The notes under the pieces were generated by a model. The model made no database searches. It saw nothing but the letters and a program-made list of their open reading frames with translations, and was not told the origin of the DNA. A program made the translations under genes and the position numbers. A stretch of DNA of 48,524 bases, taken from an uncultured Acetobacteraceae bacterium. Its GTDB lineage: Bacteria > Pseudomonadota > Alphaproteobacteria > Acetobacterales > Acetobacteraceae. The stretch lies in contig CAIYDT010000060.1 of NCBI GenBank assembly GCA_903924985.1, forward strand, positions 1-48,524, written 5' to 3'. Shown here in pieces: positions 34,871 through 44,008 of this stretch (position 1 is the first letter of the stretch; every line of letters begins with the position of its first letter).

Positions 34871-36547
34871 ATGCGATCCTCCGGAACCAATATGTGGATC
34901 GCACCGCTGCTGTTGCTCGTTTGCGGCGTGCTGGTGCTGTATCCGCTAATCTACCTCGTCACCGAATCCCTCAATATCGGCGACGCGCAAACCTTCCCGC
35001 CGGAAGAATACGGGATCGGCAACTACCAGGAACTGTTCGAGGAACCGAAGGTCATCCTCAACACGCTATGGGTCGCCTGCCTCGCCACCGTCATGGCGGT
35101 GCTGTTCGGCTTCATCCAGGCCTGGATCCTGACTCGCACGGCCATCCCGGGCCGAGCGCGGCTGGAACGGCTGATGCAGCTTCCCTATTACATGACCCCG
35201 CTCATCGGCGCCCTATCCTGGGGCGTGCTGCTGGGCCCCAAAACGGGATTGGTCAATCAGGTCTGGCGGTCCATCGGGTTCAGCAGCGACTTCTTCAACA
35301 TCTACACCCCCTGGGGTATCGCCTGGGTGATGGCGCTGTTCGAGGGCACCGTCGCCTTCGTCATGATCTCCGCCTCCATGAAATCGATGGATCCGTCGCT
35401 GGAGGAAAGCTCCCGCGTGCTGGGCGCCAGCAAGCTGCGCACGGCGCTGAAAATCACCCTGCCGATGGTCGCCCCCGGCGTGTTGTCGGCTACGATCTTT
35501 GTCTTCGCCGAAATGCTGGGATCGTTCGCCGCCGCCTTCGTGCTGGGCATTCCCGGCCGGTTCTTCGTGGTGACCACGGCGATCTGGGAGGCGACGCTGT
35601 CCTTCCCCCCCGATTACGGCCGCGCGGCCGCGATGGGCCTGTCGCTGTCCGGCGCGATGGTGATCACGCTTGGCGCCGCCAAATTCATCATGCGCAAGGG
35701 CAGCTACGCCACGATTTCGGGAAAGGCCTTCCGCCCCCGCCCGATGGAAATCGGCGCCATCCGCTGGCTGCTGATGGCGATTTCCTGGGGCTACATCGTC
35801 GTCGCGGTCATCCTGCCGCTGATGGCGCTGACGCTGACATCGTTCGAGCGGTTCGCGACCGTCATCGTCAGCCAGATGCAGTTCACCTTCGCCAACTACG
35901 AAACCGCCATGGCGATGGGCTCGCTGGCACCAGCCTTCGCCAACAGTCTCACCTTGGGCATTGTCGTTGCCACACTGGGCGTTCCTACCATCGGGGTGCT
36001 GGCCTGGATCATCTACCGCTCCCGTATGCCCGGGCGCGGCGCGATGGAGTTCCTGATCATGGTGCCGCAGGCGGTGCCGCGGCTGGTGTTCGGCCTCGGG
36101 CTGTTGTGGGCCTGGATTAACATTCCCATCCCCATCTACGGCACGCTCTGGCTCCTGGGCATCGCCTATTTCACCGTGTTCATGCCGTTGGGCTTACGAA
36201 CCATCGCAGGCGTCGTGATGCAGGTGGATAAAAGTCTTGAGGAATGTGCGCGTGTCTGCGGTGCCGCCTGGACGTATCAGATGCGCACCATCACCCTGCC
36301 GCTGCTCCGCCCCGGCCTGGTCGCCGCCTGGCTGCTGATCTTCATTGCCAGCGTGCGGGAACTCGGCGTGTCGGTGTTTCTGATGGGACCCAATTCGAAA
36401 GTCGTCGCGCCCGCGATCGTCAATTCCTGGCTGTCGTCCAGCTCCGAATTGTCCGCCGCGATGGCGTTGATGCAAACAGTCATGGTGTTTATCGCCGTGG
36501 CGATCCTGTTCCGGGTCGCCAGGCGGGTCGGAGGCGATGTCGTATGA
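34871..36547 (+). CDS. ABC transporter permease, double-module (FbpB-like)
   Basis: 558-residue inner-membrane protein with about twelve hydrophobic segments in two homologous halves. Each half has an EAA loop that docks the ATPase: LEESSRVLGASKLRTALKIT near residue 180 and LEECARVCGAAWTYQMRTIT near residue 460. This duplicated layout is that of FbpB/AfuB and ThiP-type permeases, so no second permease gene is needed. Its last four bases (ATGA) overlap the ATPase start, giving translational coupling. Confidence 0.92.
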   Translation: MRSSGTNMWIAPLLLLVCGVLVLYPLIYLVTESLNIGDAQTFPPEEYGIGNYQELFEEPKVILNTLWVACLATVMAVLFGFIQAWILTRTAIPGRARLERLMQLPYYMTPLIGALSWGVLLGPKTGLVNQVWRSIGFSSDFFNIYTPWGIAWVMALFEGTVAFVMISASMKSMDPSLEESSRVLGASKLRTALKITLPMVAPGVLSATIFVFAEMLGSFAAAFVLGIPGRFFVVTTAIWEATLSFPPDYGRAAAMGLSLSGAMVITLGAAKFIMRKGSYATISGKAFRPRPMEIGAIRWLLMAISWGYIVVAVILPLMALTLTSFERFATVIVSQMQFTFANYETAMAMGSLAPAFANSLTLGIVVATLGVPTIGVLAWIIYRSRMPGRGAMEFLIMVPQAVPRLVFGLGLLWAWINIPIPIYGTLWLLGIAYFTVFMPLGLRTIAGVVMQVDKSLEECARVCGAAWTYQMRTITLPLLRPGLVAAWLLIFIASVRELGVSVFLMGPNSKVVAPAIVNSWLSSSSELSAAMALMQTVMVFIAVAILFRVARRVGGDVV

Positions 36548-37623
36548 GTGGCGTGCAACCCCGTATCGAGGTCAAGGACCTGGTGGTACGCTACGGCGAC
36601 GCCGTCGCCGTCGATGGCATCAATTTCTCCATCGCCCCCGGCGAATTGGTAACTCTGCTCGGCCCCTCCGGCTGCGGCAAAACCACGACTTTGCGCTCCA
36701 TCGCCGGGCTGGAAACCCCATCCAGCGGGTCCATCCATCTTAACAGCCAGACCGTCTATTCCGGTAGCGAACGCCGCAATATCCCAGCGGAAAAGCGCGG
36801 CGTGTCGATGGTGTTCCAGTCCTACGCCATCTGGCCGCACATGACGGTGTTCGAAAACGTCGCCTACGGCCTGCGGGTCCGCAAAGCCCCGCAGGCGGAA
36901 ATCAACGCCAGCGTCGCCCGCGTGCTGGAAATGGTGCAGATGCAGGCTTACGCCGACCGCCCGTCGTCCAACCTTTCGGGCGGACAGCAGCAGCGCGTCG
37001 CGGTGGCGCGCGCCATCGCGTTCTCCCCCAACGTGCTGCTGTTCGATGAGCCGTTATCCAACCTCGACGCCAAGCTGCGCGCCGAAATGCGCGTCGAATT
37101 GCGGGAGTTGCAGCGCCGGCTCGACATTACGTCGCTGTATGTGACGCACGATCAGGAGGAAGCGCTGGCGATCTCCGACCGTGTCATCGTCATGAGTCAC
37201 GGCAAGATCGAGCAGATCGGCACCCCTGAGGAGATCTATAATCGTCCGAGCACGCTGTTCGTGGCGGACTTCGTCGGCGCCGCGAACATGATCGAAGGAG
37301 CGGTAAAAGGCCCCGGCCCGAACGGCACACTATTGTTCGAAGGGCCGGGCGGCATCGCCATGGAAGTCGAGGCACCGCCTGGCGGGCGCGGCGGGTCCGT
37401 CGTCGCGTTGCGGTCGTCGTACGTCCACCTCACGCCGATGCCGGAAACCCACAACGCGGTGCCTGGCACAATCCACCGGCGCATGTTCCACGGCGATTTC
37501 ATCCAGTACGTGGTGGACTGGCCGGCTGGACAGCTGATCGTCCGCCGGCCACCCACCGAACATTACGCCGAGGGAAGCGCGGTCACCGTATCGTTCCTGC
37601 CGGAGCACTGCGTGTTGCTATAA
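36544..37623 (+). CDS. ABC transporter ATP-binding protein with TOBE domain
   Basis: 359-residue ATPase that energises the preceding importer. Walker A GPSGCGKTTT (40-49), Q-loop FQSYAIWPH (91-99), signature LSGGQQQRVAVARA (144-157), Walker B VLLFDEP (164-170) and switch His in VTHDQEEA (H202). Residues from about 240 form the regulatory TOBE/OB region typical of PotA, FbpC and CysA-type ATPases. The gene ends with a six-base overlap of the convergent pyruvate-kinase-like gene. Confidence 0.95.
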   Translation: MSGVQPRIEVKDLVVRYGDAVAVDGINFSIAPGELVTLLGPSGCGKTTTLRSIAGLETPSSGSIHLNSQTVYSGSERRNIPAEKRGVSMVFQSYAIWPHMTVFENVAYGLRVRKAPQAEINASVARVLEMVQMQAYADRPSSNLSGGQQQRVAVARAIAFSPNVLLFDEPLSNLDAKLRAEMRVELRELQRRLDITSLYVTHDQEEALAISDRVIVMSHGKIEQIGTPEEIYNRPSTLFVADFVGAANMIEGAVKGPGPNGTLLFEGPGGIAMEVEAPPGGRGGSVVALRSSYVHLTPMPETHNAVPGTIHRRMFHGDFIQYVVDWPAGQLIVRRPPTEHYAEGSAVTVSFLPEHCVLL

Positions 37624-39090
37624 CGCAAGGTCCGCCGCCGGCCAGGAATGCAACGGACCAAACCGAGCAGATTTCTTGGCTTGGTGGCGGTCCATCCGGC
37701 GGAGGACGTCGGCCAGGAAGCGCATCGCTTCCGGCAAGAATGGGCCCTTGTTCAGCATCACGCACTCCGCCCGCTGCGCCATCGCCGCGTCGGTGGTTTC
37801 CGCTCTGGTGGGCATGCCGTCGCTTACAAGGCCCTCCAGCACCTGCGTGGCCCAAACGACGGGGACATGCGCCGCCTCACACAGCCACATGATTTCTTCC
37901 TGGATTTCCGACATGCGGGCGAAACCCAGCTCCACCGCCAGATCGCCGCGCGCGATCATCGCCGCGACGGGGCCGGCCATGCCCGCTTGCACGATCAACC
38001 GGGGCAGATTGCGCACCGCCAGCGGTGTTTCAATCTTCAGCATGACCGGCAGCGGCGGCAGGCCCGGCCGGCGGCGGGCTAATTCCCCATGCAGCAGCGT
38101 CAGGTCCTCGGGCCGCTGCACGAAGGAAAATCCGACGATGTCGGCGATGGAAACGATGGCGTCGAGGTCTATCAGGTCCTTGTCCGTCAACGGCGATAAA
38201 TGCAGTTCCAGGTCGGGAAAATTGACCCCCTTCTTCGGTCGCAATCGCTCCCCCTTGGCGCGGGCACTGAACACCTCGAGGTCGACCCTTCCGTCCGCCG
38301 CCGCGGTCACCCGGGTGCCAATCTTGCCGTCGTTGATCCAAACCTTCTGATCGAGGGCAAGTTCGGCGAGGATTTCGGGGAACGTGATGGTGGCAATCAC
38401 CTTGTCGGCCGCGGTTGCCCGGCTCAGATCGCCGACCATCGCTATCCGGTCGCCACGGTGCAGCCGCACCTTGTCGGCCGCGTGGATGGTCTCGATCCGG
38501 CATTTCGGGCCGCCGATATCCATCAGGACCCGGCAGTGCGGTGCTGCGGCCCGGACATTGTCCGCCATCGCCTGCCACGCGGCGGCGTCGTCATGCGCGC
38601 AGTTGATCCGGGCGCAGCTCATGCCGGCGCCGGCCAGGTTTTGCACGAAGGCCGGATCGGTGGCGGCCTCCACCGGCAGCGTCACCATGATCCGGGTGCG
38701 GGCGCCGATAATGTCGGGACCGAACATCAGCGTCTGGGCCCGATGCAGGGCACGTTCGCCGCTCGCCAGGGTGTCGGGCCACAAATAGTCGTGTCCTGGT
38801 AATCCCGCCAGGCGGGCCAAGGTGGCACAAAGTGCGTCCAGCGACGCCATCACATGCCCCTCGCTGCGTCCCAGGGACGACAGCGCGTAGGCGGCGAGCG
38901 CGGGTTGAATGTCGCTGATATCGTGCCGGCGCAACGCAAGATAGGCTGCGAGGTTGCGTGCGGCCGGGACGAACCGGTGGTGCCCGATCTCGGTGGACCA
39001 ACCCTTGAAAATCGCCTCGCTCTCTTCCAGCACATCGGCCCGCAAATGCTCGATCCGCTGCAACAAATCGTCGGGGGATGGCAGGGTCAT
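37618..39090 (-). CDS. Pyruvate-kinase-like protein with helical N-terminal extension
   Basis: 490 residues. The barrel starts only near residue 131 (RTRIMVTLP; normal TKIVxTLGP). Conserved sites are DIGGPKCRIE (191-200), the catalytic LKIET (K352, E354), ARGDLAVELG (380-389), ATQVLEG (414-420) and PTRAET (427-432). Residues 1-130 are an unrelated helical domain, and the C-terminal allosteric domain (about 120 residues) is cut short to some 40. INCAHD replaces the usual LNFSHG. It may be an active short pyruvate kinase or a relative with another substrate. Start MTLPSPDD at 39090; an FNR-like box lies 104 bases upstream. Confidence 0.8.
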   Translation of the reverse strand: MTLPSPDDLLQRIEHLRADVLEESEAIFKGWSTEIGHHRFVPAARNLAAYLALRRHDISDIQPALAAYALSSLGRSEGHVMASLDALCATLARLAGLPGHDYLWPDTLASGERALHRAQTLMFGPDIIGARTRIMVTLPVEAATDPAFVQNLAGAGMSCARINCAHDDAAAWQAMADNVRAAAPHCRVLMDIGGPKCRIETIHAADKVRLHRGDRIAMVGDLSRATAADKVIATITFPEILAELALDQKVWINDGKIGTRVTAAADGRVDLEVFSARAKGERLRPKKGVNFPDLELHLSPLTDKDLIDLDAIVSIADIVGFSFVQRPEDLTLLHGELARRRPGLPPLPVMLKIETPLAVRNLPRLIVQAGMAGPVAAMIARGDLAVELGFARMSEIQEEIMWLCEAAHVPVVWATQVLEGLVSDGMPTRAETTDAAMAQRAECVMLNKGPFLPEAMRFLADVLRRMDRHQAKKSARFGPLHSWPAADLAL

Positions 39091-39424
39091 GACGGCAGAA
39101 CTCCAAACCTGCGCGGCTCCTATAGGTGTGGCCAGGATGAAACATGACTGTCGGGTGACATGATCATTTTCGCGTGTCGGAAGGCCCATGTCTTTGAGGT
39201 CGATCAAAGCGGCCCACGATGGGCCGGGGCCCCTCGCGCGCCGCTGCCCGACCTCCAGCTGAATTTCTGGTGTGGGTCGGCACAAGCGCTGAGAAATATC
39301 GTCGGCAGAGAATTCTCCGAGGGCAACCCAATATGGCAGGAATTTGCCGTCAAGGCAGGCATGCGCGGGCTTTACCCACGGAAGGCGGGTACGGTACGAT
39401 GCGGTCAAATCAGGAGGATACGAG
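39091..39424. other. 334-base divergent intergenic region
   Basis: Separates the pyruvate-kinase-like gene (minus) from the PhyH gene (plus). No convincing frame. It holds the FNR-like box and, just after it, a hairpin CGGCCCA-CGA-TGGGCCG (39210-39226). Confidence 0.5.
39194..39207. promoter_or_regulatory. FNR/FixK-type box
   Basis: TTGAG-GTCG-ATCAA matches the CRP/FNR-family consensus TTGAT-N4-ATCAA at nine of ten defined positions. Located in the divergent region 104 bases from the pyruvate-kinase-like start and 218 from the PhyH start, so control of the former by oxygen tension is the better guess. Confidence 0.4.
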
Positions 39425-40282
39425 ATGAAAGCGCTGACCCAAGCTCAGGTCGATGCCTACCACCGGAATGGCTATCTCTATCCCTTCCCCGCTTTGTCCC
39501 CGGATGAACTGGCGGAATGCCGCGCCGGGCTGAAGCGGTTCGAGACCTATCTTGGCAATCCGGTCCCCAAGGCCGAGCTCAAATGGCGGTCGCACGCCTT
39601 CGCGCATTCGCCGTGGTTCGCGAAGCTGGCGACACACCCCCGCATCCTGGATGCGGTGGAAGACATCATCGGCCCCAACATCCTGATCTGGACCAGCACC
39701 TTCTTCATCAAGGAGCCGCATTCCCCGACCTTCGCCGCCTGGCACCAGGACGGCACCTATTTCGGGCTGGCGCCGCAAACCCTGATCACCGCCTGGGTGG
39801 CGCTCAACGATGCATCGCATGAGGCCGGATGCATGGATGCGGTGTCCTTCGAGGGGAATCCGCGCCAGATGCACCATGCGGCGAAACGGCTGGAACACAG
39901 CATCAACCGCGCCGGCCAGGAGGTGGTGGAGCAGATCGACGAGTCCGGCATCGAGGCGATGGAGCTGAAGGCCGGGCAATTCTCCCTGCACCACGAGCTG
40001 GCGATCCACCGTTCCTCCCCCAATAACGCGTCGCACCGGCGCATCGGGTTGGGGCTGAACTACATTCCGACCTCGGTGCGGACCACGACATCGGTGCGCA
40101 TGAGCGCGATGCTTGTGCGCGGGAAGGACGAGTACGGGCATTTCGACCTGATCGACCCGCCCAAGGCCGAGTTGGATGAGGCAGCTTTGGCGGCACACCA
40201 GCAGATCAACAGCCGGTACCGGGATAATTACAACGAAATGGTGAAACGGCACGAAGCGGAGTTCGCGGTGGCGGCGGACTGA
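39425..40282 (+). CDS. Phytanoyl-CoA dioxygenase (PhyH) family protein
   Basis: 285-residue Fe(II)/2-oxoglutarate dioxygenase. The triad is likely H and D of AAWHQDGTYFG and the later His in LHHELAIHRSSPN, with Arg in HRRIGLGLNY binding 2-oxoglutarate. Starts MKALTQAQVDAYHRNGYLYP as usual for PhyH proteins, which hydroxylate lipids, ectoine or antibiotic intermediates. Excellent ribosome site AGGAGGATACGAG before the ATG. It ends four bases from the convergent mutL. Substrate unknown. Confidence 0.9.
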   Translation: MKALTQAQVDAYHRNGYLYPFPALSPDELAECRAGLKRFETYLGNPVPKAELKWRSHAFAHSPWFAKLATHPRILDAVEDIIGPNILIWTSTFFIKEPHSPTFAAWHQDGTYFGLAPQTLITAWVALNDASHEAGCMDAVSFEGNPRQMHHAAKRLEHSINRAGQEVVEQIDESGIEAMELKAGQFSLHHELAIHRSSPNNASHRRIGLGLNYIPTSVRTTTSVRMSAMLVRGKDEYGHFDLIDPPKAELDEAALAAHQQINSRYRDNYNEMVKRHEAEFAVAAD

Positions 40283-40286
40283 CCGG

Positions 40287-42059
40287 TCACCGTCGCCCGA
40301 ACAACTTCTCAATATCCGCCTTCGATAATTTCAAAAACGTCGGCCGCCCATGGCTGCATGTGGCGGCGCGCGGCGTTGCCTCCATTTGGCGTAGCAGCGA
40401 GTCCATCTCGGCAACATTCAACCGCCGTCCGGCGCGAATGCTGCCGTGGCACGCCAGCCGCGAAATGACCGCGTCCAGGCGGGACGCCAGCGCGGTGGTT
40501 TCCTCCATTTCTTCCAGCTCGTCGGCCAGATCCCGCAAAAGCGGCCCTGGCTCCGGTGCACCCAAGGCGGCGGGCAGCGCGCGCACCAAAATCGCCCCAG
40601 GCCCGAAAGCCTCGATTTCCAGGCCGAGCCGGGCGAGTTCCTCGGACCGCGCCAGCAAGCGCGATGCATCGGCGACCGGCAGATCGACCACAGCCGGCAG
40701 CAGCAGCGGCTGGGTGCGGACCCCGCCGTCCAGCATTTGGGTGCGGATGGCCTCATGGGTCAGGCGCTCGTGCGCCGCGTGCTGATCGACCAGCACCAGC
40801 GAATCGTCGGCCGCGACGGCGATCACATAGGTATCCAGCACCTGCGCCACGGGTGCACCGAGCGGGTGCGGGGACCGTTCCACTGGCATCGATAGCATGC
40901 GTGCGTAGGGCTCGGCGCGCAGCGGCAGCTGCCCCTCGGCCAGCGGGCCGTTGACGTTCAGCGGCTCCGGCAGCGGCAGCGCCTGAATCCCACCACGATG
41001 CGCCGGCGGGCGGGACTGCCACAAATGCAACGAGGGGCGATGCTCCATCAGGGCCGGTGCCGGCATGTCGGTGCCGGCCGCGCCGGCCAGCAGCCGGGAA
41101 ATGCTGCCGATCACCAGCCCGCGCACCGAACCGGAATCGCGAAACCGCAGCTCGGTTTTCGCCGGATGCACGTTCACATCCAGCTCTTCCGGGGGCAGAT
41201 CGAGGTACAGCGCCACCACCGGATGCCGTCCATGCGCGAGGACATCGCGATACGCCACCCGAATGGCGCTTTTCAGGGTCGGATCGATCACCGGCCTTCC
41301 GTTCACCACCAGGCTTTGGGCGGTCGCCGTGGCGCGGTTGACGGCGGGCGAGCAGATATAGCCGGTCAGGCGCATATCGCCGCGTTCGGCCTCCAGCGGG
41401 ATCATCGCCGCCGCCGCGTCGGCCCCCAGCAGCGCGGCAACCCGAGCGGCTCGGTCCTGGGACGGGAGGTCGAAGGCCACGCGGCCTTCATTTTCCAGGC
41501 GGAATGCGACGAGCGGTGCGGCAAAGGCCAGCCGGCGGACGGCGGCTTCCGCTTGCTCGCCCTCGGTGCGGGGAATTTTCAGGAATTTGCGGCGAGCAGG
41601 GGTAGCGTAGAACAAATCGCTGACCACCACGCGGGTACCGGGCGCGCCGGATGCCGGTTCGGGTTCGGACACGCGCCCGCCCTCCACGGATATGGCGCTG
41701 GCGTGGTCCTGATCCCTCGGGCGGGAGGTGATGGACAGCCGGGCGGCCGCCCCGATCGAGGGCAAGGCCTCACCGCGGAACCCGAGCGTGGAAATCCGCA
41801 CCAGCATGTCGTCGGTCAGCTTGGATGTCGCGTGCCGCAGCACGGCCAAGGCGAGATCGGACGCGGTCATTCCGGTGCCGTCGTCAGTCACCTCGATCCG
41901 GTCGATGCCGCCGCCGTGCAGAGTGACAGAGATACGGGTGGCGCCGGCATCCAGTGCGTTTTCCACCAGTTCCTTGAGCGCCGCTGCCGGCCGCTCGATC
42001 ACCTCGCCCGCCGCGATGCGGTTGACGGTGGTCTCGGACAGGATGCGGATGGCGGTCAT
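40287..42059 (-). CDS. mutL: DNA mismatch repair protein MutL
   Basis: 590-residue GHKL ATPase coordinating mismatch repair. N-terminal ATP site: ELVENALDAGAT, DDGTGM, STLGFRGEALPSI, then KFLKIPRTE and NVHPAKTELRF. The C-terminal dimer domain carries the endonuclease motif DQHAAHERLTHE, which fits DQHA(X)2E(X)4E, and CSHGRPT near the end, so this MutL probably nicks DNA itself, as in bacteria lacking MutH. The linker is Pro-rich. The start codon overlaps the pgi stop (ATGA). Confidence 0.97.
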   Translation of the reverse strand: MTAIRILSETTVNRIAAGEVIERPAAALKELVENALDAGATRISVTLHGGGIDRIEVTDDGTGMTASDLALAVLRHATSKLTDDMLVRISTLGFRGEALPSIGAAARLSITSRPRDQDHASAISVEGGRVSEPEPASGAPGTRVVVSDLFYATPARRKFLKIPRTEGEQAEAAVRRLAFAAPLVAFRLENEGRVAFDLPSQDRAARVAALLGADAAAAMIPLEAERGDMRLTGYICSPAVNRATATAQSLVVNGRPVIDPTLKSAIRVAYRDVLAHGRHPVVALYLDLPPEELDVNVHPAKTELRFRDSGSVRGLVIGSISRLLAGAAGTDMPAPALMEHRPSLHLWQSRPPAHRGGIQALPLPEPLNVNGPLAEGQLPLRAEPYARMLSMPVERSPHPLGAPVAQVLDTYVIAVAADDSLVLVDQHAAHERLTHEAIRTQMLDGGVRTQPLLLPAVVDLPVADASRLLARSEELARLGLEIEAFGPGAILVRALPAALGAPEPGPLLRDLADELEEMEETTALASRLDAVISRLACHGSIRAGRRLNVAEMDSLLRQMEATPRAATCSHGRPTFLKLSKADIEKLFGRR

Positions 42060-43714
42060 GATTCCCGGCGCAAACCGCGGAAGCGGGCGATCAGGGCGTT
42101 GGTCGAGGAATCGTGGGCGCCGGGTGCGGTGCCCGGGGTCAGTTCCGGCAGGATCCCGCCGGCCAGCACTTTGCCCAGTTCCACGCCCCACTGGTCGAAA
42201 CTGTCGATGCCCCACAGGCAGCCCTGCACCGCCACCTTATGTTCGTAAAGGGCGATCAGGCGACCGAGGCTGAAGGCGTCGAGACGCTCGAACATGATGG
42301 TATTGGACGGGCGCTCCCCAGGGGCCACACGATGCGGCGCAACGGCGTCGATCTCGGCTTGGGTGGCACCTTTGACAGCCATTTCGGCGCGGATCGAGGC
42401 TTCGGACTTGCCGACCATGAGGGCCTCGGCTTGGGCGAAGGCGTTGGCGGCCAAGGCTCGGTGCGCGTCGGGCCGGTCGTGGTCGGGGTTGGCGACGAGA
42501 ATGAAATCCACCGGAACGACCCGCGTGCCCTGGTGCACCAGCTGGATGAAGCTGTGCTGCGCGTTGGTGCCGGGTTCGCCGAACAGGACGGGGCAGGTGT
42601 CCCATGTGGTCGGCACGCCGGCCAGGGTGACGCGCTTGCCGTTGCTCTCCATTTCCACTTGTTGCAAATGCGCGGGCAGGCGGCGGAGGCGCTCATCGTA
42701 GGCCAACACGCAGTGCGTGGCGCAGTCCAGCGCGTTGACATGCCAGATGCCGACCAAAGCGAGCAGCACCGGCAGGTTTTGCCGCAACGGCGCGTCGCGG
42801 AAATGCCGGTCCATCGCCCAGGCGCCGTCGAGCATGGCCTGGAACTTGTCCCAGCCGGCCGCGAGCGCGATGACCAACCCCACCGGAGACCACAGCGAAT
42901 ACCGCCCGCCCACCCAATCTCGGAACCCAAAGGTGTGCTCGGGTGTTATGCCAAAAGCCGCGACACCGGACAGGTTGGTGGACAACGCGGCGAAATGGCG
43001 CGACACCGCGCCTTCCCCCAGCGCATCGGCAATCCAGGCGCGCGCGGCATGTGCGTTGGTAATTGTCTCCAGGGTGGTGAAGGTTTTCGAGGCCACCAGC
43101 ACCAGCGTACTCGCCGGGTCCAGGCCCTGCGTCGCCTGAAGGAAGGCATGCCCATCCACGTTGGACAGGAACCGCGCCTGCATGGGCGTATGGTCCCGCC
43201 CGAACGTCAGTGCCTCGGTCGCGACGAGCGGACCGAGGTCGGAGCCGCCGATGCCGATGGTCAGCACATGCGTGAACCGCGCACCGGTCGCGCCGGTCTT
43301 TTGCCCCGTGTGAACGGCTTCGACGAAGGCCCGCATACACGCGCGCTCGGCACTGGCGAGCGCGCTGGCGTCCTCGGAGACGCCGGCCAGTTGCGCTGAC
43401 AATCCGGCACCGGCGGGTGCCCGCAAAGCCATGTGCATCGCGGCCCGGTGCTCGGTGGGGTTCACCATCTCACCGGCGAACATCCGGCGCCGGAAATCGT
43501 CCAGACCGGCAATGTCCGCGAGATCGAGCAACGCGTCGCGTGCGGCGTCGTCGATCGACGATTTGGAGAAGTCCAACGTCAGATCGTCCAATCCGGCGGT
43601 GAACCGGGCGGCACGTTCCGGATCGGCGGCGAACAAAGGCGTAATCCGCCGTCCACCCGGCCGGTTGGCGAGCTGGCGGAGTCGGGCTAAGGCAGCGTGG
43701 CGCGGGTCGGTCAT
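42056..43714 (-). CDS. pgi: Glucose-6-phosphate isomerase
   Basis: 552-residue enzyme interconverting glucose 6-phosphate and fructose 6-phosphate. Signatures: TIGIGGSDLGPLVATEAL, SNVDGHAF, ASKTFTTLET, FGFRDWVGGRYSLWSPVG (PGI signature 1) and GIDSFDQWGVELGKVLA (signature 2), with active-site Glu, His and Lys regions intact. The ATG at 43714 (MTDPRHAAL) gives standard length; the upstream open frame is not protein-like. Translationally coupled to mutL through ATGA. Confidence 0.97.
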   Translation of the reverse strand: MTDPRHAALARLRQLANRPGGRRITPLFAADPERAARFTAGLDDLTLDFSKSSIDDAARDALLDLADIAGLDDFRRRMFAGEMVNPTEHRAAMHMALRAPAGAGLSAQLAGVSEDASALASAERACMRAFVEAVHTGQKTGATGARFTHVLTIGIGGSDLGPLVATEALTFGRDHTPMQARFLSNVDGHAFLQATQGLDPASTLVLVASKTFTTLETITNAHAARAWIADALGEGAVSRHFAALSTNLSGVAAFGITPEHTFGFRDWVGGRYSLWSPVGLVIALAAGWDKFQAMLDGAWAMDRHFRDAPLRQNLPVLLALVGIWHVNALDCATHCVLAYDERLRRLPAHLQQVEMESNGKRVTLAGVPTTWDTCPVLFGEPGTNAQHSFIQLVHQGTRVVPVDFILVANPDHDRPDAHRALAANAFAQAEALMVGKSEASIRAEMAVKGATQAEIDAVAPHRVAPGERPSNTIMFERLDAFSLGRLIALYEHKVAVQGCLWGIDSFDQWGVELGKVLAGGILPELTPGTAPGAHDSSTNALIARFRGLRRES

Positions 43715-43834
43715 GAGCAGGGAGTTTACCGCTTCTCCTCGCCAGGCGGGAAGCGCGGTTTCGCGGTTCGGGGGTACGGGTGTGTGGCTGGGTGAAATTA
43801 TTTTCGGCGCCTGCCGGGTTGATGGCCCGCCCAG

Positions 43835-43917
43835 GTTCCTCACTGAGAACACGGAGGGGGACAGAGGGCTCCGTTGCCGCCGTTCACCGGATCGCCCTGC
43901 CGATCTCTGTGAGTAAC
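43835..43917. repeat. Degenerate intergenic inverted repeat
   Basis: GTTCCTCACTGAG (43835-43847) and CTCTGTGAGTAAC (43905-43917) are inverted copies with two mismatches, and ACACGGAG / CTCCGT phrases lie inside. This resembles worn copies of the dispersed ACAGAGGACACGGAG-type intergenic repeats. It occupies the 294-base gap between pgi and the amidohydrolase gene, which otherwise shows no gene. Confidence 0.45.
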
Positions 43918-44008
43918 CCTTAACCGGCACCACCAGCACGAACCCCGAAATCTTGCGCCCAGCCGAGCCCCGGCGCAGAATTGCCGCCAAATAAACAGGA
44001 GAAGTCCC

